Shown here: positions 11,135 through 22,291 of the stretch, in pieces
Layout: every line of letters begins with the position of its first letter
Numbering within the stretch: position 1 is the first letter of the stretch
Assembly: GCA_963971225.1 (NCBI GenBank)
Contig: OZ020267.1
Span: forward strand, 101,939,729-102,003,728
Source: Melieria omissa
Taxonomy: Eukaryota; Arthropoda; Insecta; Diptera; Ulidiidae
Length of the DNA: 64,000 nt
Reading direction: 5' to 3'
The notes under the pieces: generated by a model
The model's database searches: none
What the model was told of the DNA's origin: nothing
The model's input: only the letters and a program-made list of their open reading frames with translations
Program-made: the position numbers and the translations under genes

Positions 11135-13933
11135 TCACAAAATTACTAAAAATATATATATATATATAAAAATATAATAAAAACACTTTCATTTGAACTT
11201 AAAAGATGCTTGTAAGCTCTTCAAAAACATTAAATTCACACAATTCAATGAATTCAATATTTAAATGTATGTCAAAAATATACTTGGAACTAAACAAACT
11301 CAGTAACTGTCACAAAAATCTTAAAAAAAAGCGAAAAATCAATGTTAAATGTTATTTTCACATTGCAGCCTCATTTACGTTACTTTAAAAGTTGTTCACA
11401 ATTCATACAATTCATCAGCTTTGTGTCAATTAAGGGTTAAAGGTTTTACCTATACCTTCTTGTTCAGTTTGCTACATTTTCAGCCTCAATAGAAACACTT
11501 TATTTAAATTTATACAAACATGAACTAGATTTCTTCCAACTTTGATTAATATTTAAATTGCTCAAAAATTTACGAGTATAAATTATTAAATATTTAAGAA
11601 GAAATTTAAACATTGATTTGAGGTATTTTTGGCGCAATTGCAAATTATTTGTAGTAATTTTGAGCATTAATAAATAACTATTAAATGAAATGAAGAATAT
11701 TTTTTATACAAAATTAATGTTTGTAAATTGCAAATGAATTTTACATACACTTATGCAGACATAAAAATTAAAAAAAATAGCTACTAATATACTTATAAAT
11801 TTACATTTATAAATATACCAACTGTTAAAGCATAACGGCAAGAAAACTAGGCGCTGTCACTGTGCGTTTATTAACATTACTAAATACATGTATTTTAATA
11901 AAATCACAATCAAATCGTTGATGAAACTAATTTGTGTATAGATTGTTTATTGAAGTAGTGAACAGACAGTCGGTAGGCAATTCAATAGCAGAGACCTCTC
12001 TCTAAAGACACAACTTGCAGCCTATAGGACGTTTATTCTGCCCATGCGACCCTTCGCAACATTTTGCCCTGTTGGTATTGGCGACGCACATTGGGGGAAA
12101 ACAGGCAAAAACGCTCGCATCGCCTGTTTTGAGCTTTAGAATCTATAGTTATTGCACTAGAGAACTGAAATTTCGTTATCATCTTTAGAATTCTTCAGAG
12201 TATTGTATGTATAATTTTTATTTCCCCTACCAGGAGCTGGTACCCTACAGTCGGAAGTTAAGAGTTTTAGAAATATGCGTAATCAGAAGCAAAATAATAT
12301 AAGTCAATATTTTGATGACTGATTCTTGTGGAAGATCAAAAATAAAGTTACACGTGTTTGAGGGTTTTTTAATTTGAGCACTTTTTCGCAGCACGGTTTA
12401 TGTTTTCCGAGTGTATAACAAAAGATTTAATAACTTCGGAAATAAAAAAGATAAAGGATTGAATTTTCGTATAACGGTTTCCCATAAGTAGAAGATGATT
12501 TATTCCAAAAATGAAAAAAATTCGCCCACGGCCACGCCTACTCTCCATACAGACTTTATTTTAACAATATTAAAATAAGCTAAAATTATGCTGTCATGCA
12601 TTAAAATGTTCTTTAGAGACACTTAGCCCACTTTTATAAAAGTAGGCAAACTCTTTTAAAAAAATTTAAACTATTCATTTACTTTTATAAAGCACGGAAA
12701 AGGTTAACTGACAAGTATAACTTTCGTCACTAAAAGTTAAACTAATGACTTATTATGTATCTCAATGGGTTAAAGAGGCATGTCACACCTATTTCCAGAC
12801 AAAAATATCCCTAAACGGACGGTAAATATTTAAAAGTTTATATTTTGAAAAATATCTTTATATGGCAACCCTGTTAAGAATGGGCAAACCACGCCTATTT
12901 TAAGCAATATGTTGTTATCGTGATTTTCAAAGTGTTTGTACGAAATTTCAGTTTCGTGTCTCAACTTTTTCGAAAGCAATTGTGAATACCTTCCATCAGA
13001 CAGACGAATTCGAAGACATATTAACAGACGGACATAGATAAATCAATGCGATATATATGTACATATCTCAATTCTATACATTTAAATACATATTTATTCC
13101 TTTCAACACCAGGCTTGCTGTTTTTCATACGTTATAGTTTTGCTCAGCAATTAAAAATATATCGTTGCTCAACAGAACTGAGTACAAAAAGTGCTTGGGT
13201 TGGCATGCGAAAAATGCTCGCATTCATTTAGTCGCAGAACGCCGCAGATGAGTTTGGTACCATAATTTAGCTGAATGTCCCACCTAATGAGTGTATATGT
13301 ATTTCGTGGAATGCTGTGGAATCTCAAAAGTTACAGTTCAGAGAAAATCCCGATTTTTCTCATTTTTATCAAAAAATTAGGAAAAAGTTAGTTATTTTTT
13401 TTTTCCAAAATCAACAGTTTTTAAATACACTTTTTGGATATATTAACTGCTGAAATATTATAACCCCACATGTGAAAAATTATGGGATTTCATTAAAAAA
13501 TATAGATTCTACGTCCATCTGAAGACAGCCTTGTTAACGATAATTTGCTAGAAGTGAAAATAATATGATAAAACGTTCAACTTTGAAAGGCCGTAAAGTT
13601 CAGGTCATGGGATGAAGAGACTTGAAAAGTTGATTTGCTGTCTCGCTGGTCCATCTATATTACAAATAAAAAAAGAATTCAGATTCGCAACTTTTGGATT
13701 TCCTCCAATGCGAGCGTTTTTGCCTGTTTTTTTCCCAACGTGCGACGTCTATGTATGAGTTGGTTAAAGACGATGGGCCACTGAAGCTCTGGTGAAAAAG
13801 TTGCTCGAAGCGGTAGTTGGAGATTGACGGCAAAGAAGGTGAACGGTGACGGTTGACGGTAAAAGGACCAAGTCGATGACGCCCTATCAGCTTTTGGTGT
13901 GACCAAGTGGAGAAGGAACGCACTGAGCTGAGG
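11135..13933. other. AT-rich intergenic DNA
   Basis: No recognisable gene. 12520-13040 has the look of an eroded dispersed repeat (CCACGGCCACGCCTAC, later CAAACCACGCCTATTTTAAG and ACAGACGGACATAGATAAAT), but I cannot name a family. A ~35-bp word around AACAGGCAAAAACGCTCGCA at 12110-12129 recurs inverted at ~13705-13730, suggesting another eroded repeat. Confidence 0.4.
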
Positions 13934-13937
13934 TTAA

Positions 13938-14020
13938 CCCTTTCCGACATGAAAATGACAGCCGGCTGTATGAATGGTATGGGCTGTAGTCCCATATATT
14001 GGGCATTGTGACTGAAAGGG
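13938..14020. mobile_element. 83-bp mini-MITE, TTAA target (piggyBac-like)
   Basis: Starts CCCTTTCCGACATG and ends TGACTGAAAGGG, flanked by TTAA at 13934-13937 and 14021-14024. Same terminal heptamer CCCTTTC as the piggyBac-like relic further right. It is very short, so it can be little more than two ends. Confidence 0.65.
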
Positions 14021-14024
14021 TTAA

Positions 14025-16788
14025 GTAAGTTTATTCGTTACTCGTTTTCTTCTCAAAAGTTCAATAAAAACGTATTTTAATGAGTCGAAAAGACTTTTAT
14101 TCCCCCAAAAAAGTACTTTTGTTGAATTAAAACTTCATTTTTTTAAGTTTCACTACTTTTAAGTTTTTAATATCTCTTTATTCGTTAATTTCAGATTCTC
14201 CGCTATTTTGTTGAATTTCCTATTTCATTTTCTCTCACTACTTATAAGCATTTCCTTTTAAATTTATTTATTTTTTTTTTAATTTTTGGTAATTTAAAAT
14301 TTTTTTTGCTAAGGTGTTAATGTGTTTTTTCTGCTTTCGTGTTTCCATCAGATAAAGCTTTGGTTTAATTGGTATTTTGTATTTTTTTATATTTTTCAAT
14401 TGAATGTTATTTATTCAATTTTATTAATTTCTCATTAAATAATTTGTTGTTAGACTTAAAATTTTGTTTTTTAATCAGTTTCTATAGTACTTCTACTTAT
14501 TATATTTTTCATATTTTTCGCTATGATTTTATATATATATATTTATATATATATATTTTTTCCGTTGTGTATTGGTTGCATGGAAAATTTCACCATAATT
14601 TGCTATTGCTTATTTTTTTACTGTTTGAATTCTGTTTTTTTATATACCTGTATTTTTATATAGTTGTTTTTGTTTCTTGTTAAATGCTTCATTTTCTGTA
14701 AACGTTGTTCTTTAAAGTAATTCTTTGGTGCCTTTGGTTCCAATGCAAAAATTGGTAGAATTCATATTTTGTTGTAACAATGATTTAGTCGAATGATGAG
14801 AAAGTAGAATTGCACTCTTTGTAGGAAAGCGCCTAAGAGTCATCTTGTATGGAGAGATAAGCTTCAGTTAGGGGCAAACTAAATTTCTGATAAGATATTT
14901 TCCACACTTATTAAGGAATTCTCAACGCAAGTTTGCTCGCATGCATTGTTTCTTGTTTTGCGCGGACAAGTCTGCAATTCAACAACGATCTCCAACTGTA
15001 CAAACATTCTAGTCTTTGATTTTCTTACAACTGATTGATTTTCTTACAAATGAGTATATAAAATTATTGAAAATCAAATTATTTGGGAGAGAGCATGAGT
15101 GCCTCAAAAAAGCCTCTGTAGCTTTTATGGACTTACGGAAAGCTGATTGCTCAGTAGGAACAGCAGCTACAGCAGTCTTTACTGAGCCATAAAAACATCA
15201 TCAGGCAGAGATGTTCAAATAAAGAGCAACAGACAAAGAGCTAAACCTTAAATACTGGAAAAGTATTATAGATTTTGGGCTCTTGAAAAACTTCCTAAAT
15301 TAATAAAACTCCAATTGAGGTACGCTGCGCTTGAAGTAGCATGGAAACTAGTAGTGAGAGATTAGCATCGCTTTGAACACAAACCTGGGAATAGCTTCAA
15401 CATGTTACGAGATTACCTACAGGTTTTGAGAAGACTGGAGAAAACACCATTAAATCCATTCATCCACAAAACCATATTATTTTGTCTCAAAGACAAAGTC
15501 TCAAGTGAACTCTGAACATCATTGGGGCGTTGAGCTTTGAAGAAGTTTTTACTAGAAACAGGAGACATAATCGAGATGAATGAAATTCAACAATTGTGTG
15601 GTCAAAAAAGATAAACGCTCAAGTCCACTTGAGACATCCTTAAATTAAGGGTGCAAGCCTTTACCTTTAAAACGTGCTGCTCAAAATTATATTTATGGAC
15701 TTGAGCGATTATGGCTTTTGTCTACAGAATTTAGTCTGATTCTTCTTGGCACATTTATATCATAGAAAATAGAGCGACGAACATAGAAGATAGATTGTAA
15801 CTTCAAGCGTGAGAAATGGTCAGTGGCTTTCTGATAAAACGTCTTCTTCTTCGTCATCTTCTTGATTGTGAGATCCCTGTAATTCAATGTCACCCTACTA
15901 TTCTTTTAATCAGTAACTCCTTTAGATTTTGGTCTCACTTTGGTTAGGTTAGAGGTTTCTCCTCTCTTTGCCGGAGAGTAGTTGCTCGATAAAGGTGAAA
16001 ACGTGTCTGTCTGGTATATGAAAGCTCATAGCATTCAATTCTTCGTGCATCAAGGCATCAAAGCACCTAATATTTAATTGTATAGATATTCCGTTCGCAC
16101 AATGCAATTGTAATGAACGTTCGATGTGGTAGTTTTGCGTGACATTCTAAAACACATTTATCTCTACTCTTTTTAACATCAGTTGCAATGCCTCATGAAA
16201 CTCTGGATTAGTTTTTTCAATATTTTAATTCGCTATTCTTAAAATCTTTGCTTGCAAACTGCTTTAAAGCTCTTATGCCAATGTTTTACTTCCTTCAATT
16301 TTCAATTCAATTCGGCACAATTGCCCACTAACCACAAAATTGTGCGCAACAACTTTAGAAATTTGATATCAACCAATTTTATGCACTTTTCTTTATGAAT
16401 TCTGTTTCATCACTTTTTACACAAGAATTCTATATATATTTTTATACATGAATCTTTGTTTGTGCTGCTAATTAGGCGCAGTAAAAATCATTAATGTATT
16501 TTAAGAAAAATCATACAAAAGTTTTTGGGCACAATTTTGTGGGTTAATGTGCATTAGATTTTGGTTTTTTCTTTCTTTGGAAGTTTTCGGCAGTTTTCAT
16601 AATTCTAAAATCGAAAAAAGATCGTTTATATAAATTGAAAATGCTATAAGAAGCATTGGCTACAAAGCACCACCGGTTGCTTTTCAAACAGGTGCAACTC
16701 TTAAAGACTAAGGAACAAATTTGGCAGATCTTAGCACTCAAAAGGTTGCTTTGCTAAATCACTTTTTTATTTTTAAATAAAAGTGACG
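14025..16788. other. AT-rich intergenic DNA
   Basis: 14220-14690 is nearly pure A/T with poly-T runs; the reading frame there is a composition artefact. 15060-15660 is more balanced, but no frame or domain can be followed. Nothing else seen. Confidence 0.5.
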
Positions 16789-16796
16789 CTTTAGTT

Positions 16797-16896
16797 CAGT
16801 GATGACCGTTCTTCCACTCGCGAGTAGCAGCAAAGCAGACTCTGATGTGCGAGCAGACTCTGTGTGTGTGAGCGAGTATCAGAATGGCCATCACTA
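16797..16896. mobile_element. ~100-bp hAT-like MITE
   Basis: Left end CAGTGATGACCGTTCT and the reverse complement of the right end TAGTGATGGCCATTCT agree at 13 of 16 positions. The neighbouring octamers CTTTAGTT and CTTTAAAC share 5 of 8 bases, a weak relic of an 8-bp duplication. The superfamily is tentative. Confidence 0.5.
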
Positions 16897-16904
16897 CTTT
16901 AAAC

Positions 16905-18612
16905 TATTCCACTACGCATGCAGATGAACTACTAAAACCAATTGTGTTAATTTTCAGTATTTGCATAAATTTTTTGGCTTTTGGACTTGCATATAGAAGT
17001 CTATGACTAACTTTAGGTCTATTATGCACTATATTTTTATTCCTTTTTCTACTTTTTTTTCAAACATATTTTGTAGGCATCAATCAAAACCAATGGTGCT
17101 GACTTCGTTTTAAAATTTACAAATACAACTCAAGATTTGCTAATATCTGCACGCAACACATTCTTTGAGCATTTCCTTTTTGCTTTTAGCAAAAGAGTTG
17201 CTCCAAATATGTAAATGTTTCTCTTATGTGTCGAAATGTGCGCACTGCTAGAAAACCTGCAGTAATTTCTCTTGTAGAAAAGTTTGCCGTCTAGCATTTC
17301 TATAGGTTTTTGCGTAGATTGAGAGTTGCTTAAACTTAGTACTGGAAGCAACTGGTGAAAAATGTTTTACCGCTTTCTACAGATTTACCTATGCTTTATA
17401 TGATATAATTACTATATAGATAGTAACTGATATTTATAGTAGCAGGTGTAACAAGTTCTTTAGTAATAGGTAGTAAAAAAATTTTGTTATTATCTGCCAA
17501 ATAATTTGACATTAGTAAATTGGTAACAGTACAAAGTAGTTGTAGAAAAGCAATAGGTACTTGTGTGAGCGAGGCTATCCGATGTGTTTTTTGATTCCTT
17601 TTAGAACAGAAGGTTCCCTATATTGATGAAGTTGTATTGAGCGATTAGTTGCTGCCGTAGAATTATAACATAAGCGGCCAATGAGTAGAAAAAATATATG
17701 TAATAGTGAAAATACTTTTTTCAGCTTCTTAAGCGCCCTGAGGTGGCGAGCTGTGAACTTGCATTGGACAGGGACAAGCATCGTTTTGGCGTTTGGTAGG
17801 CTGAACGCAATCAGAGACTTGGCCTTGTATGTCCGCTCCCATTCTTCCTTTAAGACATTTCCATTCATGAATTAGTTATTAATCAGTTTACAAATCTTTA
17901 CTCCGCTCCCATTCTCCCTTTAAGACATTTCATATCATGAAACAGTTATTGCTAAGCTTACAAATCTTTACTCAAGCTTGAGCTATACAGATTGAAGCAT
18001 GTTTAAATAATTATCACCAATATGAATCAATAGTTATTAGCACCAAATGGCATTTAATCGTAAATATAAGCTTAAAATAAACTAAACCATATATAGGATG
18101 TAACTTAGTACAATTTCATACAGTCAATTAATTTATAAAAATTAAAAAAACAAAAAATTCATCTAGAATAATATCAAAATTATATTTACTTAAAATTGCG
18201 TGTTACAATTAATAGAAAATATAAATTAATCGCATCAATAAAACGCATATCGTTTCTACACTAACGAATTTGTTTTTCATCTCAACAATTAAAACTATAA
18301 TATGAAAGGCATAATAAAATTGACACTTAAGTTAGATTACTTTTCTCTATAAATGGACAATAATTTCGTTTTGTTTTGGCTAAAACAACCTTGAAATTTT
18401 TCGACATGTGTGCAGTTTACATGCGTTTTTCTGTGTTAAATTAATTAATAATTTTTTTACAATATTGTAAATAAATTACAAGTGATGGTTGATTTAATTT
18501 TGCATTAGCTACAATGCAAATAAAAAAGTCTAATCAATTTGAAATAATTAAAATAATCCGGAATATCGAGCCGCTGCGTATTTTGCTCTACGGACGGTAT
18601 ATCGCTCGATTT
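16905..18612. other. Intergenic DNA and TMEM65 3' flank
   Basis: AT-rich. A local direct repeat (CCGCTCCCATTCTTCCTTTA at 17835, CCGCTCCCATTCTCCCTTTA at ~17902) spans about 70 bp. The 3' UTR of the minus-strand TMEM65 gene should lie at the right end. No other gene is visible. Confidence 0.5.
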
Positions 18613-19325
18613 TTACTTGCACACCCCAGGCGCTTCATTGGCATTTTCGTTAGATGTATTTTGCTTTTTTTTCATAAATATCAGCGGCGACATGCCCAAT
18701 AGACAGCCAATAGTAATGCCAACCAGTCGACCCTAAGTAACAAATTAAACAATAAAATTATTTTAGTTGAATTTTAGAAATATTTGCAATTTTGCACTCA
18801 CAAAATTTGCTGACTGACGACACGACTTCATTTCCAACTGTATGGGCGATAGATCCGGCAAGCGTAGGCCTATCAGTTCGCAACCACGCTCCACATAGTA
18901 GGCCGAACCGATGCCGAGCAGATCGCTAACGGTATTGCCAAGACCAGCAGCAGCCATGGTGGAGATGCACATGAAAGAGCCGAACACACTTTCAATTCTA
19001 TCTCCCTATTGTGTGCGAAATAAGGAGAAGTGTTTAGTTTGAGAACCAGTGAAGAATATTTGAGCTGAGACAGTAATTTTTGGTAATTTTTTATCTGCTT
19101 ACCGCCATAATCATCACAAAATTGTCGAGAAATCCAAAAGCTATAAATGGCACAGCATTCACAAGGAAAACTGAAATCAAAGCCAGAAATTGTGATGAAA
19201 TGTCGATGATGACTGTAAATTTTTAAAACAACTGAACAGCTTTAAGTAGAGAATAAAATTTTTTTATGAGTCACGGTACTTACTTCGTCTCAGTTCGGAC
19301 TTGGTGGGTGGCACTGCATTCGCCG
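18613..19325 (-). CDS. TMEM65: TMEM65, four conserved 3' coding exons
   Basis: In transcript order: 19325-19284, 19170-19103, 19005-18802 and 18732-18613, all with GT-AG introns. The first two meet in phase 1->2 to give ELRRIFLVNAVPFIAFGFLD; the later joins are in phase 0. This is the conserved TMEM65 membrane domain: AFGFLDNFVMIMAGD, SFMCISTMAAAGLGNTVSDL, LIGLRLPDLSPIQLEM, and a last hydrophobic stretch GRLVGITIGCLLGMSPLIF, then a short Lys/Asn-rich tail ending GVCK. Three membrane segments are expected. TMEM65 is a mitochondrial inner-membrane protein linked in mammals to sodium-dependent calcium export. The conserved region is complete; the missing N-terminus is supplied by the exon at 62143-62617. 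Frame, phase and order all agree with the family, so confidence in identity is high. Confidence 0.92.
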
Positions 19326-19601
19326 CTATAAGATGCAATCAAATCGAGCAGCCGAGTGAATGGAAGAGAAGATTTGAGAGCATTATTACAAGTTTATGAT
19401 GTCAAAAGCTGATTTAAAATAAATTTCAGTAAAATTCAGATGAATGAACTGGTCACATTGAGTTTACATAGAGCATGCAGAATTTTTCGAAGAGCGAGGG
19501 ACGGGAGTACAGTGCAGTGACGAATTTCAACAGGGAAATTTTTCAAATAAAGCAAATAATAATAATGAGGAGCAATGTTTTGGACTTAAATGAAAAGTTA
19601 C

Positions 19602-19727
19602 CCGCTCTCTGTTTGAGCCAATCGTCGGGAAAGGTGCAAAATGTGCCCGTGGGATCAACGTCGCCCAGACGCGGCACTTGCGACGGACGTCCGAAGCGTG
19701 TGCGCCATTGTGTGGCCGCCAGTGTGC
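19602..19727 (-). CDS. TMEM65: TMEM65 candidate cassette exon (126 nt)
   Basis: Read on the minus strand, an acceptor (ACACACAG) at 19728 and a donor (GTAACT) after 19602 bound 126 nt coding 42 residues, including QWRTRFGRPSQVPRLGDVDP and GTFCTFPDDWLKQR. It begins and ends in phase 1. Its last base (G) plus CG from the next exon makes Ala; its first GC plus the final G of exon 1 at 62143 makes Gly. Skipping it also keeps frame, since exon 1 (phase 1) can join 19325 directly. Vertebrate TMEM65 as I know it has no counterpart to this stretch, so it may be fly-specific or alternatively used. The acceptor lacks a strong pyrimidine tract, and an in-frame stop lies just upstream, so it cannot extend far as coding. 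Confidence 0.6.
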
Positions 19728-20254
19728 CTGTGTGTTGATGTGAGTGCGCGTATGTTTAAGTTTTTTTTGTTTTAGATTTTTATGGTTTCGTGTTTTTCCC
19801 ATAGTTGGCGTAGCGAGCGAATATTGTCATCAGAAGTGTTGTTGTAGTTGCACGTAGAATAGTAAAAACATAAAAAGAAATACACAAAAATATATACGAA
19901 AAAATTATAAAAAGGGGGGAATAAATTAAAGTAGAATTATAGTAAAAATAGGTGAAAATTGTTGAAAGTCTATTGCAGTATTTTTGACATAAATAAAAAA
20001 GTGTGTGGGTAAACATTTACGCTAATTAATCGACATAGTTAATCTTGAATAAAAATAAAATTGAAGCAACGTTGCGTATACGCAACATTTCATTTAAGGC
20101 CAGTAGAGCATATTCAAACCCTTCCTTAACTCCTCTGAACACATGCAAACAGTATTTAAAGCTAAACCTGGTGTCATAACAAATGCCATGGTCCACTTCA
20201 ACCCTCCCACAGTTGCCACATTTATGAGAAATTATCAAATTAGTTGGGTATACG
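19728..20254. other. Intronic DNA, no gene
   Basis: AT-rich. A perfect 16-bp palindrome GTTGCGTATACGCAAC is at 20071-20086. A minus-strand frame at 20026-20238 (HKCGNCGRVEVDHGICYD) has a Cys/His cluster like those of retroelements, but I cannot place it. Confidence 0.4.
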
Positions 20255-20430
20255 AAACAGTATCCTCACGTGGGCGGAGTGGAAGAGGATGACCATATCT
20301 ACGTTGGAAGGACCAAGTGTCGCAGAACCTGTCGAGGCTCGAAATTTTCAACTGGTGCCAGCAAGCAGAGCACAGCACAACCGGCTGGCGCGCTTTTCTG
20401 GATTCGGCCAAGACCGACAAACTGTGTAGC
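20255..20430 (+). mobile_element. LINE fragment: C-terminus of reverse-transcriptase ORF
   Basis: The plus-strand frame gives RSGRG*PYLRWKDQVSQN, then NWCQQAEHSTTGWRAFLDSA and KTDKLCS. This is the usual C-terminal tail of insect non-LTR retrotransposon ORF2 proteins (R-P-x-x-R-W-x-D-x-V ... NW ... W ... DSAKT). One in-frame stop and no upstream RT show it is a dead 5'-truncated copy. Confidence 0.65.
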
Positions 20431-20926
20431 ACCAGTTATGTAAATTAATCAAATTACTCAAACAGTTAAATGACTTGTCATTTATCATTTAAACGTGTTT
20501 GTGAAGGACCTTTCTTCGTGGCAGCGTTAATTTTTTGTTGCGCCACATTTACGCCACAGCCACGAAATGTGTTGTCGTTGTCAAGATATTTTTTTTGTTT
20601 ACTGTAGCTTGTCATTAATATTCATTGCATAGGTTTTGATGTTTTTAAATCTTAGAAGCCAACAATGAGTGTTAATCTTTTGCAATACTCCAAGCGATGA
20701 TTAGGTACTTGAAAAATGGCAGTTTTTACTCATTGTTTGTAGTTTTCAGTCCTCCTTTTTTGTATTTTATTTTTGGTTCTTTTTTTGTGGTCTAAATGTT
20801 AGCGATTGCAGAAATAGGACAATAGTTACTTTAAGTTTGATAGAAATCGGAAATATAAAAACTACAAAAAAAACATAGCAATCGAGTTACTCAGACAAGA
20901 GTTAATTAAAAAAAAAATATATATAT

Positions 20927-21390
20927 TGTAACGATAAGACAGTCTGTCGCTGTGCAAAGCAACTCTGTCGCTACGCGCCATGCTATAATTCAATCTGCCA
21001 ACGACGGCCGCGATAATAAGGGGAACTTTTAGGCCAACCTGGCAATGATGGAAACTTTTAGTCCAACCTGGCAATGATGGCAACTTTTAGTCCAACCTGG
21101 CAATGATGGTCGCGATCGTCATGGAAACCTTTAGTCCACTCCGGAATGTGCGAGAAAGATCTGCGCGATGGCCGGGTGCGGCGCAGCGAGTCAGTCTGAT
21201 TTTGACTAGTGAAGGTGCCACACGGAGTAATCAAGCAAATAATTAAGTGTAAAGACAGTGAAGTGTAAAAGTGTGAAATAAAGTGATAGTTGGTTTTTAT
21301 TGACTGCGTTTGGATAACTAAAGTTGTTTTATTTTCAAATTGCACAATCCAGTGATACGTAACAGCCCACTAGAACTAGTATTCGTAACA
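20927..21390. mobile_element. Solo LTR, 464 bp
   Basis: Starts TGTAACGATAAGAC and ends GTATTCGTAACA, flanked by ATAT on both sides (20923-20926, 21391-21394), the 4-bp duplication typical of Ty3/gypsy elements. It has TG...CA ends, an AATAAA near 21279, and an internal 28-bp tandem unit (ACTTTTAGTCCAACCTGG...) repeated about four times at 21022-21140. No gag/pol is adjacent, so the internal region was lost by LTR recombination. The gypsy assignment rests on the duplication length only. Confidence 0.7.
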
Positions 21391-21576
21391 ATATATTGAA
21401 AGAGGGTTTTGGGATTATATATTTGATATTTGATATGGCTTTGAGACCTTGAATTTACCACCTTTAAATTAAATTTATTTATTTTTTTATTTCTATTTTT
21501 TTTTTTTTAATTTTGATTACTTTAAAAATGATTTTTTTAATTTAATTAATATTAAAAGTAAGGTAGAGGTAAGTAA

Positions 21577-22291
21577 GTAAGAGGTTCTCATTCAAATGAC
21601 TAAAAAGTAAGCAAAATTTGGGCCAATAAAAAAACATAGGAAAAAACAGTTTTAGGATTCAAAAAGCTTATATTTTCGTCATTATTTACAAAGTTTTTCA
21701 AGACGAAAAAAACAAAATGGCGCCCGTGGTGACGTTCCGTATAAGATGCGGTTCGCGTGGAATAACAAAACTGCGTACAGCCTGCTGCCTCAGGATCGAT
21801 CTGAAACAAAACCAATTATAAGGCTCGAAAGTAGGATACTTTTATTGGAGGAATGACCTAAGAACGGGTAAAAAACTTCAAATTTGACATAATGGTGCGA
21901 TCTCAAACCTTGAAATCGATTTTTTGTCCTTTTTTTATACTTTGAAGCTTCACAAAAAATAGTTAATACAAAGAATTTGCAGACTTTATAGGTCATTACT
22001 CCAATGAAAAGGGTCTTTTTTCGAGAAAACAAAACATGAAGTCTTTCGGTTGAACCGTTTTCAAATGAGATTGTACGCAGTTTAGAAAAATCATGTTTTG
22101 AGATAAACGCTTTTAAAGTTTTGAGCGCGCGTTCCGAGCCGAGAGCGCCCCATGGCGGGATGGCCTGTAGAAACTTTTCTGATGCGCGGATCGGAAAATC
22201 GGTTTACCGCAATATAGTAGACACTAATACCTTTCAAAAAATGTAAAGAAAAAAAATCGAATTTTTGAAAATTTTGAATGAGAACCTCCCC
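21577..22291. mobile_element. TTAA MITE at the edge of the (TTTAA)n array
   Basis: The right end GAATGAGAACCTCCCC is followed by TTAA (22292-22295). The left end reads GAGGTTCTCATTCAAA, the inverse with the terminal Gs eroded. The interior (~700 bp) is non-coding. It belongs by its ends to the GGGG/CCCC TTAA group. Confidence 0.6.

Noticed and set aside
13660..13995. 111-residue minus-strand frame
   Set aside because: Overlaps the mini-MITE at 13938-14020, has no domain and a second frame on the same strand runs through it.
20026..20238. 70-residue minus-strand frame with CGNCGRVEVDHGICYD
   Set aside because: Cys/His pattern is suggestive of a retroelement, but no further motif supports a gene.
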